DNA of 14,517 nucleotides from Allopontixanthobacter sp034376665 (lineage in GTDB: Bacteria; Pseudomonadota; Alphaproteobacteria; Sphingomonadales; Sphingomonadaceae): the NCBI RefSeq assembly GCF_034376665.1, contig NZ_JAXMJI010000007.1, forward strand, positions 1 through 14,517, written 5' to 3'. Under the pieces are notes generated by a model. The model was given only the letters and a program-made list of their open reading frames with translations. It did no database searches and was not told where the DNA came from. The stretch's first letter is position 1. Each line of letters opens with the position of its first letter. Below are positions 7,713 through 14,517 of the stretch, piece after piece. The position numbers and the translations under genes are program-made.

Positions 7713-7825
7713 TTTGGGGGTGGTATCGGCGCGCCAGCGCCGTTTGCGGAAGGGCACCACCCCGCTGCGACTAGGCCCGGCTGCGCCGAACCAAGTCTCG
7801 CTGCCCCTCCTCTGAAGAGGAGGGG
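7691..7825. repeat. Nested-palindrome (REP/MITE-like) element filling the zwf-edd gap
   Basis: Both ends of this 135-bp element are perfect 22-nt palindromes with 10-bp arms CCCCTCCTCT / AGAGGAGGGG. The centre is TC at 7691-7712 and GA at 7804-7825, so each end is the exact reverse complement of the other. Inside lie a second inverted pair, GGGGTGGT (7717-7724) and ACCACCCC (7756-7763), and within that a hairpin CGGCGC-GCCA-GCGCCG (7727-7742). There is no coding frame of note and no transposase. The design suggests a non-autonomous dispersed repeat. The transcript could fold either as two end hairpins or as one 22-bp stem capped by about 91 nt. It occupies nearly all of the 156 bp between the zwf stop and the edd start. 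Confidence 0.88.
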
Positions 7826-7841
7826 AGGAAAAGAGGAGAGA

Positions 7842-9296
7842 TCACTCATGCCAGGTAACTCCGTCGCGTTCTGCCAGCGCGATGGCGGCGCTGGGGCCCC
7901 AGCTGCCGGCAGTGTAGGTTTTCGGCTCCAGCCCCTGTTCGGCCCACAGGGCGCGGATCCCGTCGATCCATTCCCATTGCGCCTCCACTTCGTCGCGGCG
8001 GACGAACAGGGTCTGGTCGCCTTCGATCAGGTCGAGCAACAGCCGTTCGTAGGCGATCCGGTTGTGGGTTCCAGTAAAGGCGTCGGGCATGGCGATGTCC
8101 AGCGGCACGCTGCGCAAGCGGATGCCGTCGCGGTCCAAACCGGGCACCTTGGCCATCAGCGACAGGCTGATGTTTTCCTTGGGCTGGATGCCGATCACCA
8201 GCCGGTTGGGGATCATTTTGGCGCCGCCCCCCTTGCTCTTTGGCCCCGCAAAAATCGAATGGGGCACGCGGCGGAACTGGACAACAATTTCGGTTACCCG
8301 TTCGGGCAGGCGTTTGCCGGTGCGGAGGTAGAACGGCACACCTTTCCAGCGCCAGTTGTCGACATGGGCCTTGATCGCCACGAAGGTCTCAGTGTTCGAG
8401 GCCTTCTCAAGTTCCTCGTCATAGCCGGGAACCGCCTTGCCGGAGATTGCCCCTGCGCGGTATTGGCCGGTGACCGTTTCGCCGATCTCAACCTCGCGCA
8501 GCGAGCGCAGCACCTTGACCTTTTCGTCCCGCACGGAAGTTGCATCGAAACTGCCCGGCGGTTCCATCGCCACCAGCGCCAGCAATTGCAGCATATGGTT
8601 CTGGACCATGTCGCGGATCGCGCCCGCATCGTCGTAAAAGGCCACACGGCCTTCCAGCCCCACGGTTTCCGCTACGGTAATCTGGACATGATCGATATGC
8701 GCCGCGTTCCATAGCGGTTCGAACAGGATGTTGGCAAAACGCAGCGCCAGCAGGTTCTGGACGGTTTCCTTGCCCAGATAGTGATCGATCCGGTAAATCC
8801 TGCTCTCGCTGAAGGCGGAGGCAACCGCGTCGTTGATTTCGCGGGAGCTCGCCAGATCGGTGCCGAGCGGCTTTTCGAGGCCGATCCGGACATTGCCGGT
8901 GGCCAGTCCGGCGTGCTGCAATCCGGCGATCGTCGGTTCGAACAGGCTGGGCGCAGTCGACAGGAAAATGGCCAGGCCATGTTCCGGCTTGCCGACTTTG
9001 ACGGCCAGATCGTCAAACCCGTCGAGCGTGGTGGCGTCGAGTTTCTGATAGCTCAGCCGGTTGAGGAAGCTCGCCATGGAACCGCGGCGGTCGGCAGGGA
9101 GGAATTTCTCCAGGGCGGCGCGGGCGAAATTGCGGAACTCTCCGTCACTGAATTCGGATCGGGCGGTGCCGATGATCCGCACATGGGGGCCGAGCAGCCC
9201 GTCCGCATCCAGCGCGCAAAGCGAAGGCAGCAACATACGCTGCGAAAGATCGCCCGTCGCGCCGAACAGGAGCAAGCGGTCTGCGGTGAAGTTCAT
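7842..9296 (-). CDS. zwf: Glucose-6-phosphate 1-dehydrogenase
   Basis: This 484-aa cytosolic enzyme oxidises glucose 6-phosphate to 6-phosphogluconolactone with NAD(P)+. The N-terminal Rossmann motif is GATGDLSQR (12-20), in place of the common GASGDLAKR. Next come EKPLG (141-145) and the active-site block RIDHYLGKE (169-177, catalytic His in RIDHY). The C-terminal domain contains FYLRTGKRL and the substrate/allosteric-type region ending in GSWGP. Length is normal (E. coli 491 aa). AAGGA lies about 11 nt upstream of the ATG at 9296. It is the first gene of the ED operon. The expected next enzyme, lactonase Pgl, is not encoded anywhere in the window. Confidence 0.97.
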   Translation of the reverse strand: MNFTADRLLLFGATGDLSQRMLLPSLCALDADGLLGPHVRIIGTARSEFSDGEFRNFARAALEKFLPADRRGSMASFLNRLSYQKLDATTLDGFDDLAVKVGKPEHGLAIFLSTAPSLFEPTIAGLQHAGLATGNVRIGLEKPLGTDLASSREINDAVASAFSESRIYRIDHYLGKETVQNLLALRFANILFEPLWNAAHIDHVQITVAETVGLEGRVAFYDDAGAIRDMVQNHMLQLLALVAMEPPGSFDATSVRDEKVKVLRSLREVEIGETVTGQYRAGAISGKAVPGYDEELEKASNTETFVAIKAHVDNWRWKGVPFYLRTGKRLPERVTEIVVQFRRVPHSIFAGPKSKGGGAKMIPNRLVIGIQPKENISLSLMAKVPGLDRDGIRLRSVPLDIAMPDAFTGTHNRIAYERLLLDLIEGDQTLFVRRDEVEAQWEWIDGIRALWAEQGLEPKTYTAGSWGPSAAIALAERDGVTWHE

Positions 9297-9314
9297 GTGC
9301 TCAATATCCTTGCG

Positions 9315-9365
9315 GTAACCGGTCCATTACAGCCCAGGATAGGGGCTATGCGCAAGCGCCGACAA
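9315..9365 (-). promoter_or_regulatory. Possible zwf/ED-operon promoter and operator
   Basis: In the 119-bp gap before zwf, the minus strand shows TTGTCG (9365-9360) and TATCCT (9341-9336) separated by 18 nt, a passable -35/-10 pair. Downstream, at the likely transcription start region, is GTAA-N8-TTAC (9330-9315), an imperfect inverted repeat that could be a repressor site. In other proteobacteria ED genes are controlled by regulators such as HexR, but the bases here do not match the published HexR palindrome well. The rest of the gap holds two copies of CACTGCGC and no gene. Confidence 0.3.
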
Positions 9366-9415
9366 TGTCACGGCCCACACTGCGCAAATACGAATGCACT
9401 GCGCGGGTTCCCCGC

Positions 9416-10210
9416 TCAGATTGTGGAAACCTGCACGTCCTTGTAAATCAGGTTCGCCATTCCGAACGTCGTCATGAAGCTGACGTCGGCGGCATCGCGG
9501 CCCACCCCGATCTTCACCGTCTCGGCTGCGTCTGCCATGCCGGTTGCGTCCACCAATTGCCAGGTGCCGCCGGGACCATCCGGGTCCGCCAGGAAAACCT
9601 CGGCGACCGCGTGGAAATCGGGTGGTTCCACTCCGGGCGCGTAAACGCTGCAGTAGCGCGCCGGAACGCCTGCCGCGCGCGCGAGCGTCACCATCACATG
9701 CGCATAATCGCGGCACACGCCGCGCCGTTCGATAAAGGTGTCGAGCGCGGTAGTCTCGCCGTTCGAACTGCCTGGCGTGTAGACGAAATGGCCCTGGATC
9801 CAGTCGCGCATGGCGGCAATCTGTGCACCGCCCCGAAGCCCCTCGAATTCGGAATCTACGAAGGACCGGAACTTGTCGGCCAGGCAGTAGCGCGAATCGA
9901 GCAGATACTGGATTGCCTCGCCGGGCAGTTCGTGCGGCCTCAATGCCTTCAGGCTGGATATGTCCGGCAGTTTGCGATTGACCCTAACCACCGCGTCGTA
10001 ATCGATCGCCTGCTTGCCTTCGATCCGCAGCATCAGCCGTTCGCCGATTGAATCCTGCGCGGCCACGCGTGCGCAATGCACAGCCCGGCCCATCGCGGTC
10101 TGCGCCGAAAGGATGTGCTGTTCCGGGATCGCCGCCGCTTCGAACTGCAGCATGGTGTCGGTCGGCTCGGCCAGTTCGAACAGCAGGCGCACGGAAATCT
10201 TGACGGTCAT
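9416..10210 (-). CDS. Transglutaminase-like cysteine protease family protein
   Basis: This 264-aa protein has the transglutaminase-like fold. An N-terminal beta-rich region of the bacterial transglutaminase type covers about residues 1-85, and the catalytic core about 120-225. The triad is visible as Cys166 in RRGVCRDYAH, His200 in DFHAVAEVF and Asp221 in LVDATGM. No signal peptide is seen, so it is likely cytosolic; such proteins act as peptidases or amide-hydrolysing enzymes, and the substrate is unknown. I chose the ATG at 10210 because MTVKISVRLLFEL begins the conserved domain. The frame is open back to a TTG at 10261 that overlaps the rimO stop, but the extra 17 residues look unconserved. 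It lies 47 bp after rimO on the same strand and may be cotranscribed. A 5-bp hairpin (9403-9415) follows its stop with no T-run. Confidence 0.85.
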   Translation of the reverse strand: MTVKISVRLLFELAEPTDTMLQFEAAAIPEQHILSAQTAMGRAVHCARVAAQDSIGERLMLRIEGKQAIDYDAVVRVNRKLPDISSLKALRPHELPGEAIQYLLDSRYCLADKFRSFVDSEFEGLRGGAQIAAMRDWIQGHFVYTPGSSNGETTALDTFIERRGVCRDYAHVMVTLARAAGVPARYCSVYAPGVEPPDFHAVAEVFLADPDGPGGTWQLVDATGMADAAETVKIGVGRDAADVSFMTTFGMANLIYKDVQVSTI

Positions 10211-10257
10211 GGCAGATGAATGCTCCGCGGGCCGGATTGGTGCCAAGGTTTCCCGGA

Positions 10258-11628
10258 TCAAACGATCACCCCGAACAGATCATGCGCGTCGGCATCCTCG
10301 ACCTCCGCCATGACGAAATCGCCGGGTGCCAGCGATTGCGGTACATTCCGGAGATAGACATTGCCGTCGATTTCGGGCGCGTCGGCCTGGCTGCGGCCGG
10401 TTGCGCCGACGTCGCCATCCTCGTCCGGCTCGCCAACCTCGTCGATGATGACCGGCAGCGTGCGGCCGACCTTGGCTTCCAGCTTGGCCGCACTGATCCG
10501 CGCGGTGACTTCCATCAACCGGGCGTAGCGTTCTTCCTTCACCTCTTCCGGCACATGGTCGGGCAGGGCGTTGGCCTGCGCGCCGGCCACGGGTTCGAAC
10601 CGGAATGCGCCCACGCGGTCCAGCTGCGCTTCCTCCAGCCATTCCACCAGATAATCGAAATCGGCCTCGGTCTCGCCGGGGAAACCCACCACGAAGCTGG
10701 AACGCACCGCGATATCGGGACAGATTTCGCGCCAGCTTTTCAGCCGTTCGAGAACTTTCGCCTCGTTCGCCGGGCGCTTCATGCGTTTGAGGACGGACGG
10801 CGAGGCGTGCTGGAACGGAATGTCGAGATAGGGGGTCAGCAGCCCCTCGGCCATCAGCGGGATGACCGCGTCGACGTGCGGATAGGGATAGACGTAATGC
10901 AGCCGGGTCCACGGGGCCAGCCCGTCCGGCGTGCGCAATTGGCCGAGCTCGCGGGCGAGATCGGTCATGTGGGCGCGGACTTCGCGGCCTTTCCAGGTCC
11001 GGACATCGTGCCGCGTGTCGACCCCGTAAGCACTGGTGTCCTGCGAAATGACCAGCAATTCCCTGGTGCCTGCGGCGACCAGCTTCTCTGCTTCGCGCAG
11101 CACGGCATCGATCCGGCGGCTGGCCAGTTTTCCGCGCAGGTCGGGGATGATGCAGAACGAACAGCTGTGGTTGCAGCCTTCGGAAATCTTGAGATAGCTG
11201 TAATGACGCGGAGTCAGTTTGATATCCGGCTGGGGGATCAGGTCGACATAGGGCCCCTGACCCGGAGGCGCGGCTTCGTGCACCGCGGCCACCACATCTT
11301 CATATTGGTGCGCGCCGGTGATCGCCAGGACCTGGGGATGCGCGGCGCGGATCGCGTCCGCCTCGTCGCCCATGCACCCGGTCACGATCACCCGGCCGTT
11401 TTCGGCGATTGCCTCCCCGATGGCGGCCAGGCTTTCTTCCTTGGCGCTGTCGAGAAAGCCGCAGGTGTTGACCAGCACCACGTCGGCGCCGGCATAGTCG
11501 GGGGACATGGCATATCCATCGGCGCGCAGCCGGGTGAGGATCCGTTCGGAATCGACCAGCGCCTTGGGACAGCCGAGGCTGACCATGCCGACCTTCTTCT
11601 GGTCTGAAATTGTGGTTGCGGTATTCAT
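10258..11628 (-). CDS. rimO: Ribosomal protein S12 methylthiotransferase RimO
   Basis: This 456-aa radical-SAM enzyme with two Fe-S clusters adds a methylthio group to the conserved Asp of ribosomal protein S12. The N-terminal UPF0004 domain has cluster cysteines C20 (VSLGCPKALVDSE), C56 (NTCGFLDSAKEES) and C85 (VTGCM). The radical-SAM motif is CNHSCSFC (C152, C156, C159) within LKISEGCNHSCSFCIIP. The signature IPFQHASPSVLKRMKR and FVVGFPGETEADF follow, and the C-terminal about 70 residues form the TRAM domain. PKALVDSE and IPFQHAS are typical of RimO rather than MiaB, which supports the subfamily call. The start is ATG 11628 with GAGGG about 10 nt upstream. It is transcribed away from the DUF1761 gene. 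Confidence 0.97.
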   Translation of the reverse strand: MNTATTISDQKKVGMVSLGCPKALVDSERILTRLRADGYAMSPDYAGADVVLVNTCGFLDSAKEESLAAIGEAIAENGRVIVTGCMGDEADAIRAAHPQVLAITGAHQYEDVVAAVHEAAPPGQGPYVDLIPQPDIKLTPRHYSYLKISEGCNHSCSFCIIPDLRGKLASRRIDAVLREAEKLVAAGTRELLVISQDTSAYGVDTRHDVRTWKGREVRAHMTDLARELGQLRTPDGLAPWTRLHYVYPYPHVDAVIPLMAEGLLTPYLDIPFQHASPSVLKRMKRPANEAKVLERLKSWREICPDIAVRSSFVVGFPGETEADFDYLVEWLEEAQLDRVGAFRFEPVAGAQANALPDHVPEEVKEERYARLMEVTARISAAKLEAKVGRTLPVIIDEVGEPDEDGDVGATGRSQADAPEIDGNVYLRNVPQSLAPGDFVMAEVEDADAHDLFGVIV

Positions 11629-11679
11629 GATTGCCGCGCCCTCTACACCTGAAGTGCGCGATGCGCTATAGCGGCAATC
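11629..11679. promoter_or_regulatory. Inverted repeat in the divergent rimO / DUF1761 promoter region
   Basis: GATTGCCGC (11629-11637) and GCGGCAATC (11671-11679) form a perfect 9-bp inverted repeat with a 33-nt spacer. The left arm abuts the rimO ATG. Between the arms, next to the right one, is the palindrome GCTATAGC (11665-11672), containing a -10-like TATAGC for the + gene. It could be an operator for both genes or a stem in a leader. The function is unproven. Confidence 0.35.
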
Positions 11680-11705
11680 GGGGGACGGAGATGGAGGGCA
11701 ATCCG

Positions 11706-12104
11706 ATGGGTGATATTGATCTGCTGGCGGTCATTTTGGGCGCGCTGGCGTTTTTCGTAGTTGGGATGGTGTGGTACGGGGCGCTGTTCGGAAAGGTCTG
11801 GCAGCGCGAAGCCGGACTGACCGAAGAACAGATGGCCGGCGGCAATATGGCGGTGATTTTCGGCCTGTGTTTCCTGTTCGAATTGTTGATTGCGCTGACA
11901 CTCGGCCACCAGTTCGCCCGCAGCGAGCCCAGTACGCAGGCAATCATGATGATATCGGTCGGCTATGCAATCGGGCTGATGATCCCGGCGATCGGAATCA
12001 ACTATCTGTTCCAGCGCCGGTCGGGCACATTGTTTGCGATCGATGCCGGACATTTTCTGGTGGGAATGGCGGCGATGGGCGCGGTTTTCGTCTGGTTGCG
12101 GTAA
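11706..12104 (+). CDS. DUF1761 family integral membrane protein
   Basis: This 132-aa protein of unknown function has four predicted membrane helices: about residues 6-28, 48-68, 79-102 and 110-131. The family-type motif WYGALFGKVW lies at 23-32 after helix 1, and GYAIGL in helix 3. The start ATG 11706 is preceded by GGAGGG with 7-nt spacing. An ATG at 11691 and an even longer frame to 11631 exist but lie before this site. It is the only + gene between rimO and the channel gene. It converges on the channel gene with 21 bp between stop codons, where only a 4-bp stem (GCGG...CCGC) is seen. The DUF1761 call is from pattern memory and is moderately sure; no function should be inferred. Confidence 0.78.
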   Translation: MGDIDLLAVILGALAFFVVGMVWYGALFGKVWQREAGLTEEQMAGGNMAVIFGLCFLFELLIALTLGHQFARSEPSTQAIMMISVGYAIGLMIPAIGINYLFQRRSGTLFAIDAGHFLVGMAAMGAVFVWLR

Positions 12105-12125
12105 GGCAGGTGAATACGGGCGGAA

Positions 12126-13205
12126 TTAGCCGCTTTCCCCGTTGCCGTTTTCCGTCGGGATGATTTCGACGACGATATCTCCTGGCTGGAGGCTTTGGCA
12201 GGCATCTTCCCAGAACCCCAGCGCCTCCCCGTCGCGGTAAACCCGCAGACCCCGGCCGCCGGTCTTCAGGCTGCTTATCGAGGAGCCGTATTCTTCGGGC
12301 AAGACTGCGCGTTCGACCAGTTGGACGCGGCCGCTGACCGACGCGAGATCGGCAAGGTAGTCGGCGATATGCGCGCCCTTCGCAGATCCGGCCAGCAGCA
12401 GCCCGGTAAAGCGGACCGGATTGATGACATTGTTCGCTCCGGCCTGGCGGGCAAGCAGTTCGTTGTCGTTTGCGCGCACCACCACACTGATCGGCACATC
12501 GGGCGCCAGATGGCGGACGGTCAACACGATCAGGATCGAAGTATCGTCCCGTCCGGCGGACACCAGCACGGTCTGTGCTTCCGCAATTCGCACCGCTTGC
12601 AACGTTTCGTCGCGAGTCGAATCGCCCGCCATGACATTGCAGCCGATCGCTTCCGCGCTCGCGAGTCGCTCCTCGTCCGGATCGATCACCACGATGCAGT
12701 GCGGATCGGTTCCGCGTTCGATCAGTTCGGCAACGGCTTCCGATCCGCTGACGCCGTATCCCAGAACCACGATATGGTCCGAAAGTTTTCCCTGGATACG
12801 CGCCATGCGCCAATTCTCCCAGCTGCGCTTGATGATGAAACTATACGCCGCACCGACAAAGATGAAGAGCACGGCAATGCGGACGGGGGTCACAATAATC
12901 GCTTCCACCATCCGCGCCCGGTCGGTGATCGGCGCGATATCGCCGAACCCGGTTGTGGTGATGGAAATCATGGTGAAATAAACGACATCGGTAAAGCTGA
13001 CTTCGCCGTCGAGATTATCCACCAGCCCGTCGCGGTCCCACCAGTGGATCATTATGACGATGAAGATCAGCAGCAGCGCTATGCCCAGCCGAATGCCGAG
13101 ATCGCCCCAGACCGGGATTTTCACTGCCCGGCGCAGCGGCTGGGCCAGCTTCCCCTTCTGTGATACTTTCCGCATTCGCGGCGGTGGCAATTGCCGGTTA
13201 CGCAT
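12126..13205 (-). CDS. Two-TM potassium channel with RCK/TrkA-N domain
   Basis: This 359-aa inner-membrane ion-channel subunit is of the MthK/Kch type. After a basic, Pro-rich N-terminus comes TM1 (about residues 37-55), a pore loop with selectivity filter TTTGFGD (83-89; classical TVGYGD) and TM2 (about 100-126). A cytosolic RCK domain follows, with the Rossmann motif GYGVSG (149-154) and an acidic IDPDEE after its second strand. A TrkA-C-like domain covers about 280-350. Four subunits would form a K+ pathway gated by a ligand bound to the RCK ring. I start at ATG 13205, which has GGAAAGG about 8 nt upstream; the frame is open to a TTG at 13235. It is 82 bp downstream from surE on the same strand. 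In that gap a 6-bp inverted repeat GGCGAG/CTCGCC (13222-13241) precedes the start. Ion specificity is inferred from the filter. Confidence 0.88.
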   Translation of the reverse strand: MRNRQLPPPRMRKVSQKGKLAQPLRRAVKIPVWGDLGIRLGIALLLIFIVIMIHWWDRDGLVDNLDGEVSFTDVVYFTMISITTTGFGDIAPITDRARMVEAIIVTPVRIAVLFIFVGAAYSFIIKRSWENWRMARIQGKLSDHIVVLGYGVSGSEAVAELIERGTDPHCIVVIDPDEERLASAEAIGCNVMAGDSTRDETLQAVRIAEAQTVLVSAGRDDTSILIVLTVRHLAPDVPISVVVRANDNELLARQAGANNVINPVRFTGLLLAGSAKGAHIADYLADLASVSGRVQLVERAVLPEEYGSSISSLKTGGRGLRVYRDGEALGFWEDACQSLQPGDIVVEIIPTENGNGESG

Positions 13206-13287
13206 TACCGGTGCCTTTCCCGGCGAGCCTGCCAACTCGCCATGAAAGCGGCGGGCAGCGGTAGGGAATGGCTCGGGAACGCCCGCA

Positions 13288-14049
13288 TCATGGAGCGAAA
13301 CGCTCCGCGATATTGCCGATCGAGGAATGGTGGGTGAGATCGAGCTGGAGCGGGGTCACCGAGATATAGCCATCGTCGATCGCCTCCAGATCGGTGCCGT
13401 GATCCAGCGTGTGCTCGATCGCGTCCAGGCCGAACCAGTAATAGGTCTGGCCGCGCGGGTCACGCCCCTCGACCACGGTCCCGCGCAGGTAATCGTGAAA
13501 CCCCTGCCGTACGGCGCGGATGCCCTTCACCATCTTCGGCGGAACCGCAGGAAAATTGACGTTGATCAGCGTGCGCGAGGGCAGCGGCGTCTCGAGCAGC
13601 GGAGCCAGCACCTTCGCGCCCCATTGCCGGGCAGTATCGAATGCCGCTTCGCCGGCCCATTCGCGCGAATAGACTTGGCTGAAGGCGATCGAGCGGATGC
13701 CCGCCAGCGCACCTTCAATGGCGGCGGAGACGGTGCCGGAATAGGTGATATCGTCGCCCAGATTTGCACCGCGGTTGACCCCGGACAGGATCACGTCGGG
13801 CGCCGCATCGACCACCCGCCGCAGCCCCAGCGTGACCGAATCGGTCGGGGTGCCGGTGACGGAAAAGCGCCGCTCGCCATGCTTGTGCAGCCGGACCGGA
13901 TGATTCAGCGTCAGCGAATGGCCGGCGCCGGACTGCTCCTCACTCGGCGCGCAGACCCAGATATCGTCGCTGAACTGACGCGCGATCTCCTCCAGCACCG
14001 CGAGGCCGGGGGCATGGATGCCGTCGTCATTGGTGAGGAGGATGCGCAT
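13288..14049 (-). CDS. surE: 5'/3'-nucleotidase SurE
   Basis: This 253-aa metal-dependent phosphatase acts on nucleoside monophosphates (stationary-phase survival protein). Metal ligands are visible at the expected places: Asp8 and Asp9 in LLTNDDGIHAPG, Ser40 in APSEEQSGAGHSLTL and Asn92 in SGVNRGANLGDDITYSGTVSAA. GTPTDSV (66-72) is also typical. The true start is ATG 14049, whose A is the last base of the serS stop (TAATG). Upstream frame to 14280 is only a shadow of serS. In many proteobacteria surE is followed by pcm; here the next gene is a potassium channel. The serS junction suggests translational coupling. Confidence 0.97.
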   Translation of the reverse strand: MRILLTNDDGIHAPGLAVLEEIARQFSDDIWVCAPSEEQSGAGHSLTLNHPVRLHKHGERRFSVTGTPTDSVTLGLRRVVDAAPDVILSGVNRGANLGDDITYSGTVSAAIEGALAGIRSIAFSQVYSREWAGEAAFDTARQWGAKVLAPLLETPLPSRTLINVNFPAVPPKMVKGIRAVRQGFHDYLRGTVVEGRDPRGQTYYWFGLDAIEHTLDHGTDLEAIDDGYISVTPLQLDLTHHSSIGNIAERFAP

Positions 14050-14517
14050 TATGTCTCCGGCGTGAGTGTCTCGATACCGCCCATATAGGGTTTCAGCGCG
14101 GACGGGATCGTGACACTGCCATCCTCGTTCTGGTAATTTTCCAGCACCGCCACCAGCGTGCGCCCGACCGCGAGGCCGGAGCCGTTGAGGGTGTGGACGA
14201 ACTGGGTCGTCTTCTGCTCGCCTGCCGGACGGTAGCGGGTGTTCATCCGCCGCGCCTGAAAATCGCCGGTGTTCGAACACGAGCTGATTTCTCGGAACGC
14301 GCCCTGGCCCGGCAGCCAGACCTCAAGGTCATAGGTCTTGCGCGCACCGAAGCCCATGTCGCCAGTGCACAGCAGCAGCTTGCGATAGGGAAGCTCCAGG
14401 CGTTCGAGGATCGTCTCCGCTGCGCGGATCATGCGGTCGTGTTCCGCCTCGGAGTCCTCGGGCCGCACGATGCTGACCAGCTCGCACTTCTCGAACTGGT
14501 GCTGGCGGATGAAGCCG
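14049..14517 (-). CDS. serS: Serine-tRNA ligase, 3' part (5' end outside window)
   Basis: This class II aminoacyl-tRNA synthetase charges tRNA-Ser. Only the C-terminal 156 codons are present. The frame is open from the window edge (last complete codon ends at 14516) and begins GFIRQHQFEKCELV, which is SerS motif 2. GDMGFGARKTYDLEVWLP and SSCSNTGDFQARRM follow, then motif 3 TLNGSGLAVGRTLVAVLENYQ (in two parts, TLNGSGLAVG and RTLVAVLENYQ). The tail is GGIETLTPET. The ATG at 14468 is internal. The stop TAA 14051-14049 overlaps the surE ATG by one base. Motif match is strong; the tRNA-binding coiled coil lies outside the window. Confidence 0.97.
   Translation of the reverse strand, partial: GFIRQHQFEKCELVSIVRPEDSEAEHDRMIRAAETILERLELPYRKLLLCTGDMGFGARKTYDLEVWLPGQGAFREISSCSNTGDFQARRMNTRYRPAGEQKTTQFVHTLNGSGLAVGRTLVAVLENYQNEDGSVTIPSALKPYMGGIETLTPET

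Noticed and set aside
7437..8714. Long + frame (425 aa) across the edd start, the repeat and zwf
   Set aside because: It is antisense to edd and zwf and runs through the palindromic repeat; no domain is recognisable.
9403..9415. GCGGG-TTC-CCCGC hairpin just after the transglutaminase gene as a terminator
   Set aside because: The stem is only 5 bp and no T-run follows on the minus strand.
10211..10261. TTG-initiated longer form of the transglutaminase-like protein, overlapping the rimO stop
   Set aside because: The TTGA overlap is attractive, but the 17 extra residues do not look like part of the domain, and an ATG lies at the domain start. It remains a minor possibility.
10216..11607. Long + frame (463 aa) opposite rimO
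   Set aside because: It mirrors rimO's codon pattern in a high-GC gene, has no recognisable motif, and its composition is typical of antisense shadow frames.
13222..13241. GGCGAG/CTCGCC inverted repeat between surE and the channel gene as a terminator
   Set aside because: It has no T-run and is followed directly by the channel's ribosome-binding region; it could equally be chance.
14050..14280. N-terminal extension of the surE frame
   Set aside because: It overlaps serS; SurE proteins begin at the MRILLTNDDG stretch, which starts at 14049.
1..14517. tRNA, rRNA, CRISPR, phage, toxin-antitoxin or defence genes
   Set aside because: None was recognised in any frame or gap; all gaps are short and the genes are housekeeping or metabolic.

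Overview
This is a G+C-rich chromosomal window with alphaproteobacterial-style genes. It most likely comes from Sphingomonadales (Erythrobacter/Altererythrobacter/Novosphingobium-like). The basis is the gene repertoire and order around an Entner-Doudoroff (ED) operon, protein style, codon bias and the repeat types. No rRNA marker is present, so the order-level assignment is an inference.

Layout. The left edge carries the 3' part of tilS (+), which converges on a YkuD L,D-transpeptidase gene (-). A single CTAG gives the stop codon of both. Next come five minus-strand genes transcribed right to left: zwf (9296-7842), edd (7685-5769), glk (5772-4768), eda (4771-4133) and a PEP-carboxylase-family gene (4136-1347). 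The last four are joined by 4-nt ATGA/GTGA overlaps. They encode the route glucose -> G6P -> 6-phosphogluconolactone, then 6PG -> KDPG -> pyruvate + GAP, with a possible anaplerotic PEP carboxylase at the end. No 6-phosphogluconolactonase gene (pgl) is present. Upstream of zwf are a transglutaminase-like protease gene (-) and rimO (-). Beyond them lie a divergent DUF1761 membrane protein gene (+), a two-TM potassium-channel/RCK gene (-), surE (-) and the 3' part of serS (-). surE and serS share a TAATG junction.

The most notable signals are non-genic sequences inside the ED operon. (1) A 135-bp element of nested palindromes fills the zwf-edd gap. One terminal palindrome contains the apparent Shine-Dalgarno sequence of edd, 5 nt before its ATG, so the ribosome site lies in a hairpin. 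(2) A different palindromic repeat sits in frame inside edd and adds about 35 Gly/Ser/Pro-rich residues. The inserted protein is 638 aa, and removing the insert gives about 603 aa, the length of E. coli Edd. (3) The PEP-carboxylase-family protein keeps some catalytic positions but has changed several hallmark motifs.

No tRNA, rRNA, CRISPR array, transposase or prophage gene was seen. The remaining intergenic gaps are short (under about 160 bp).
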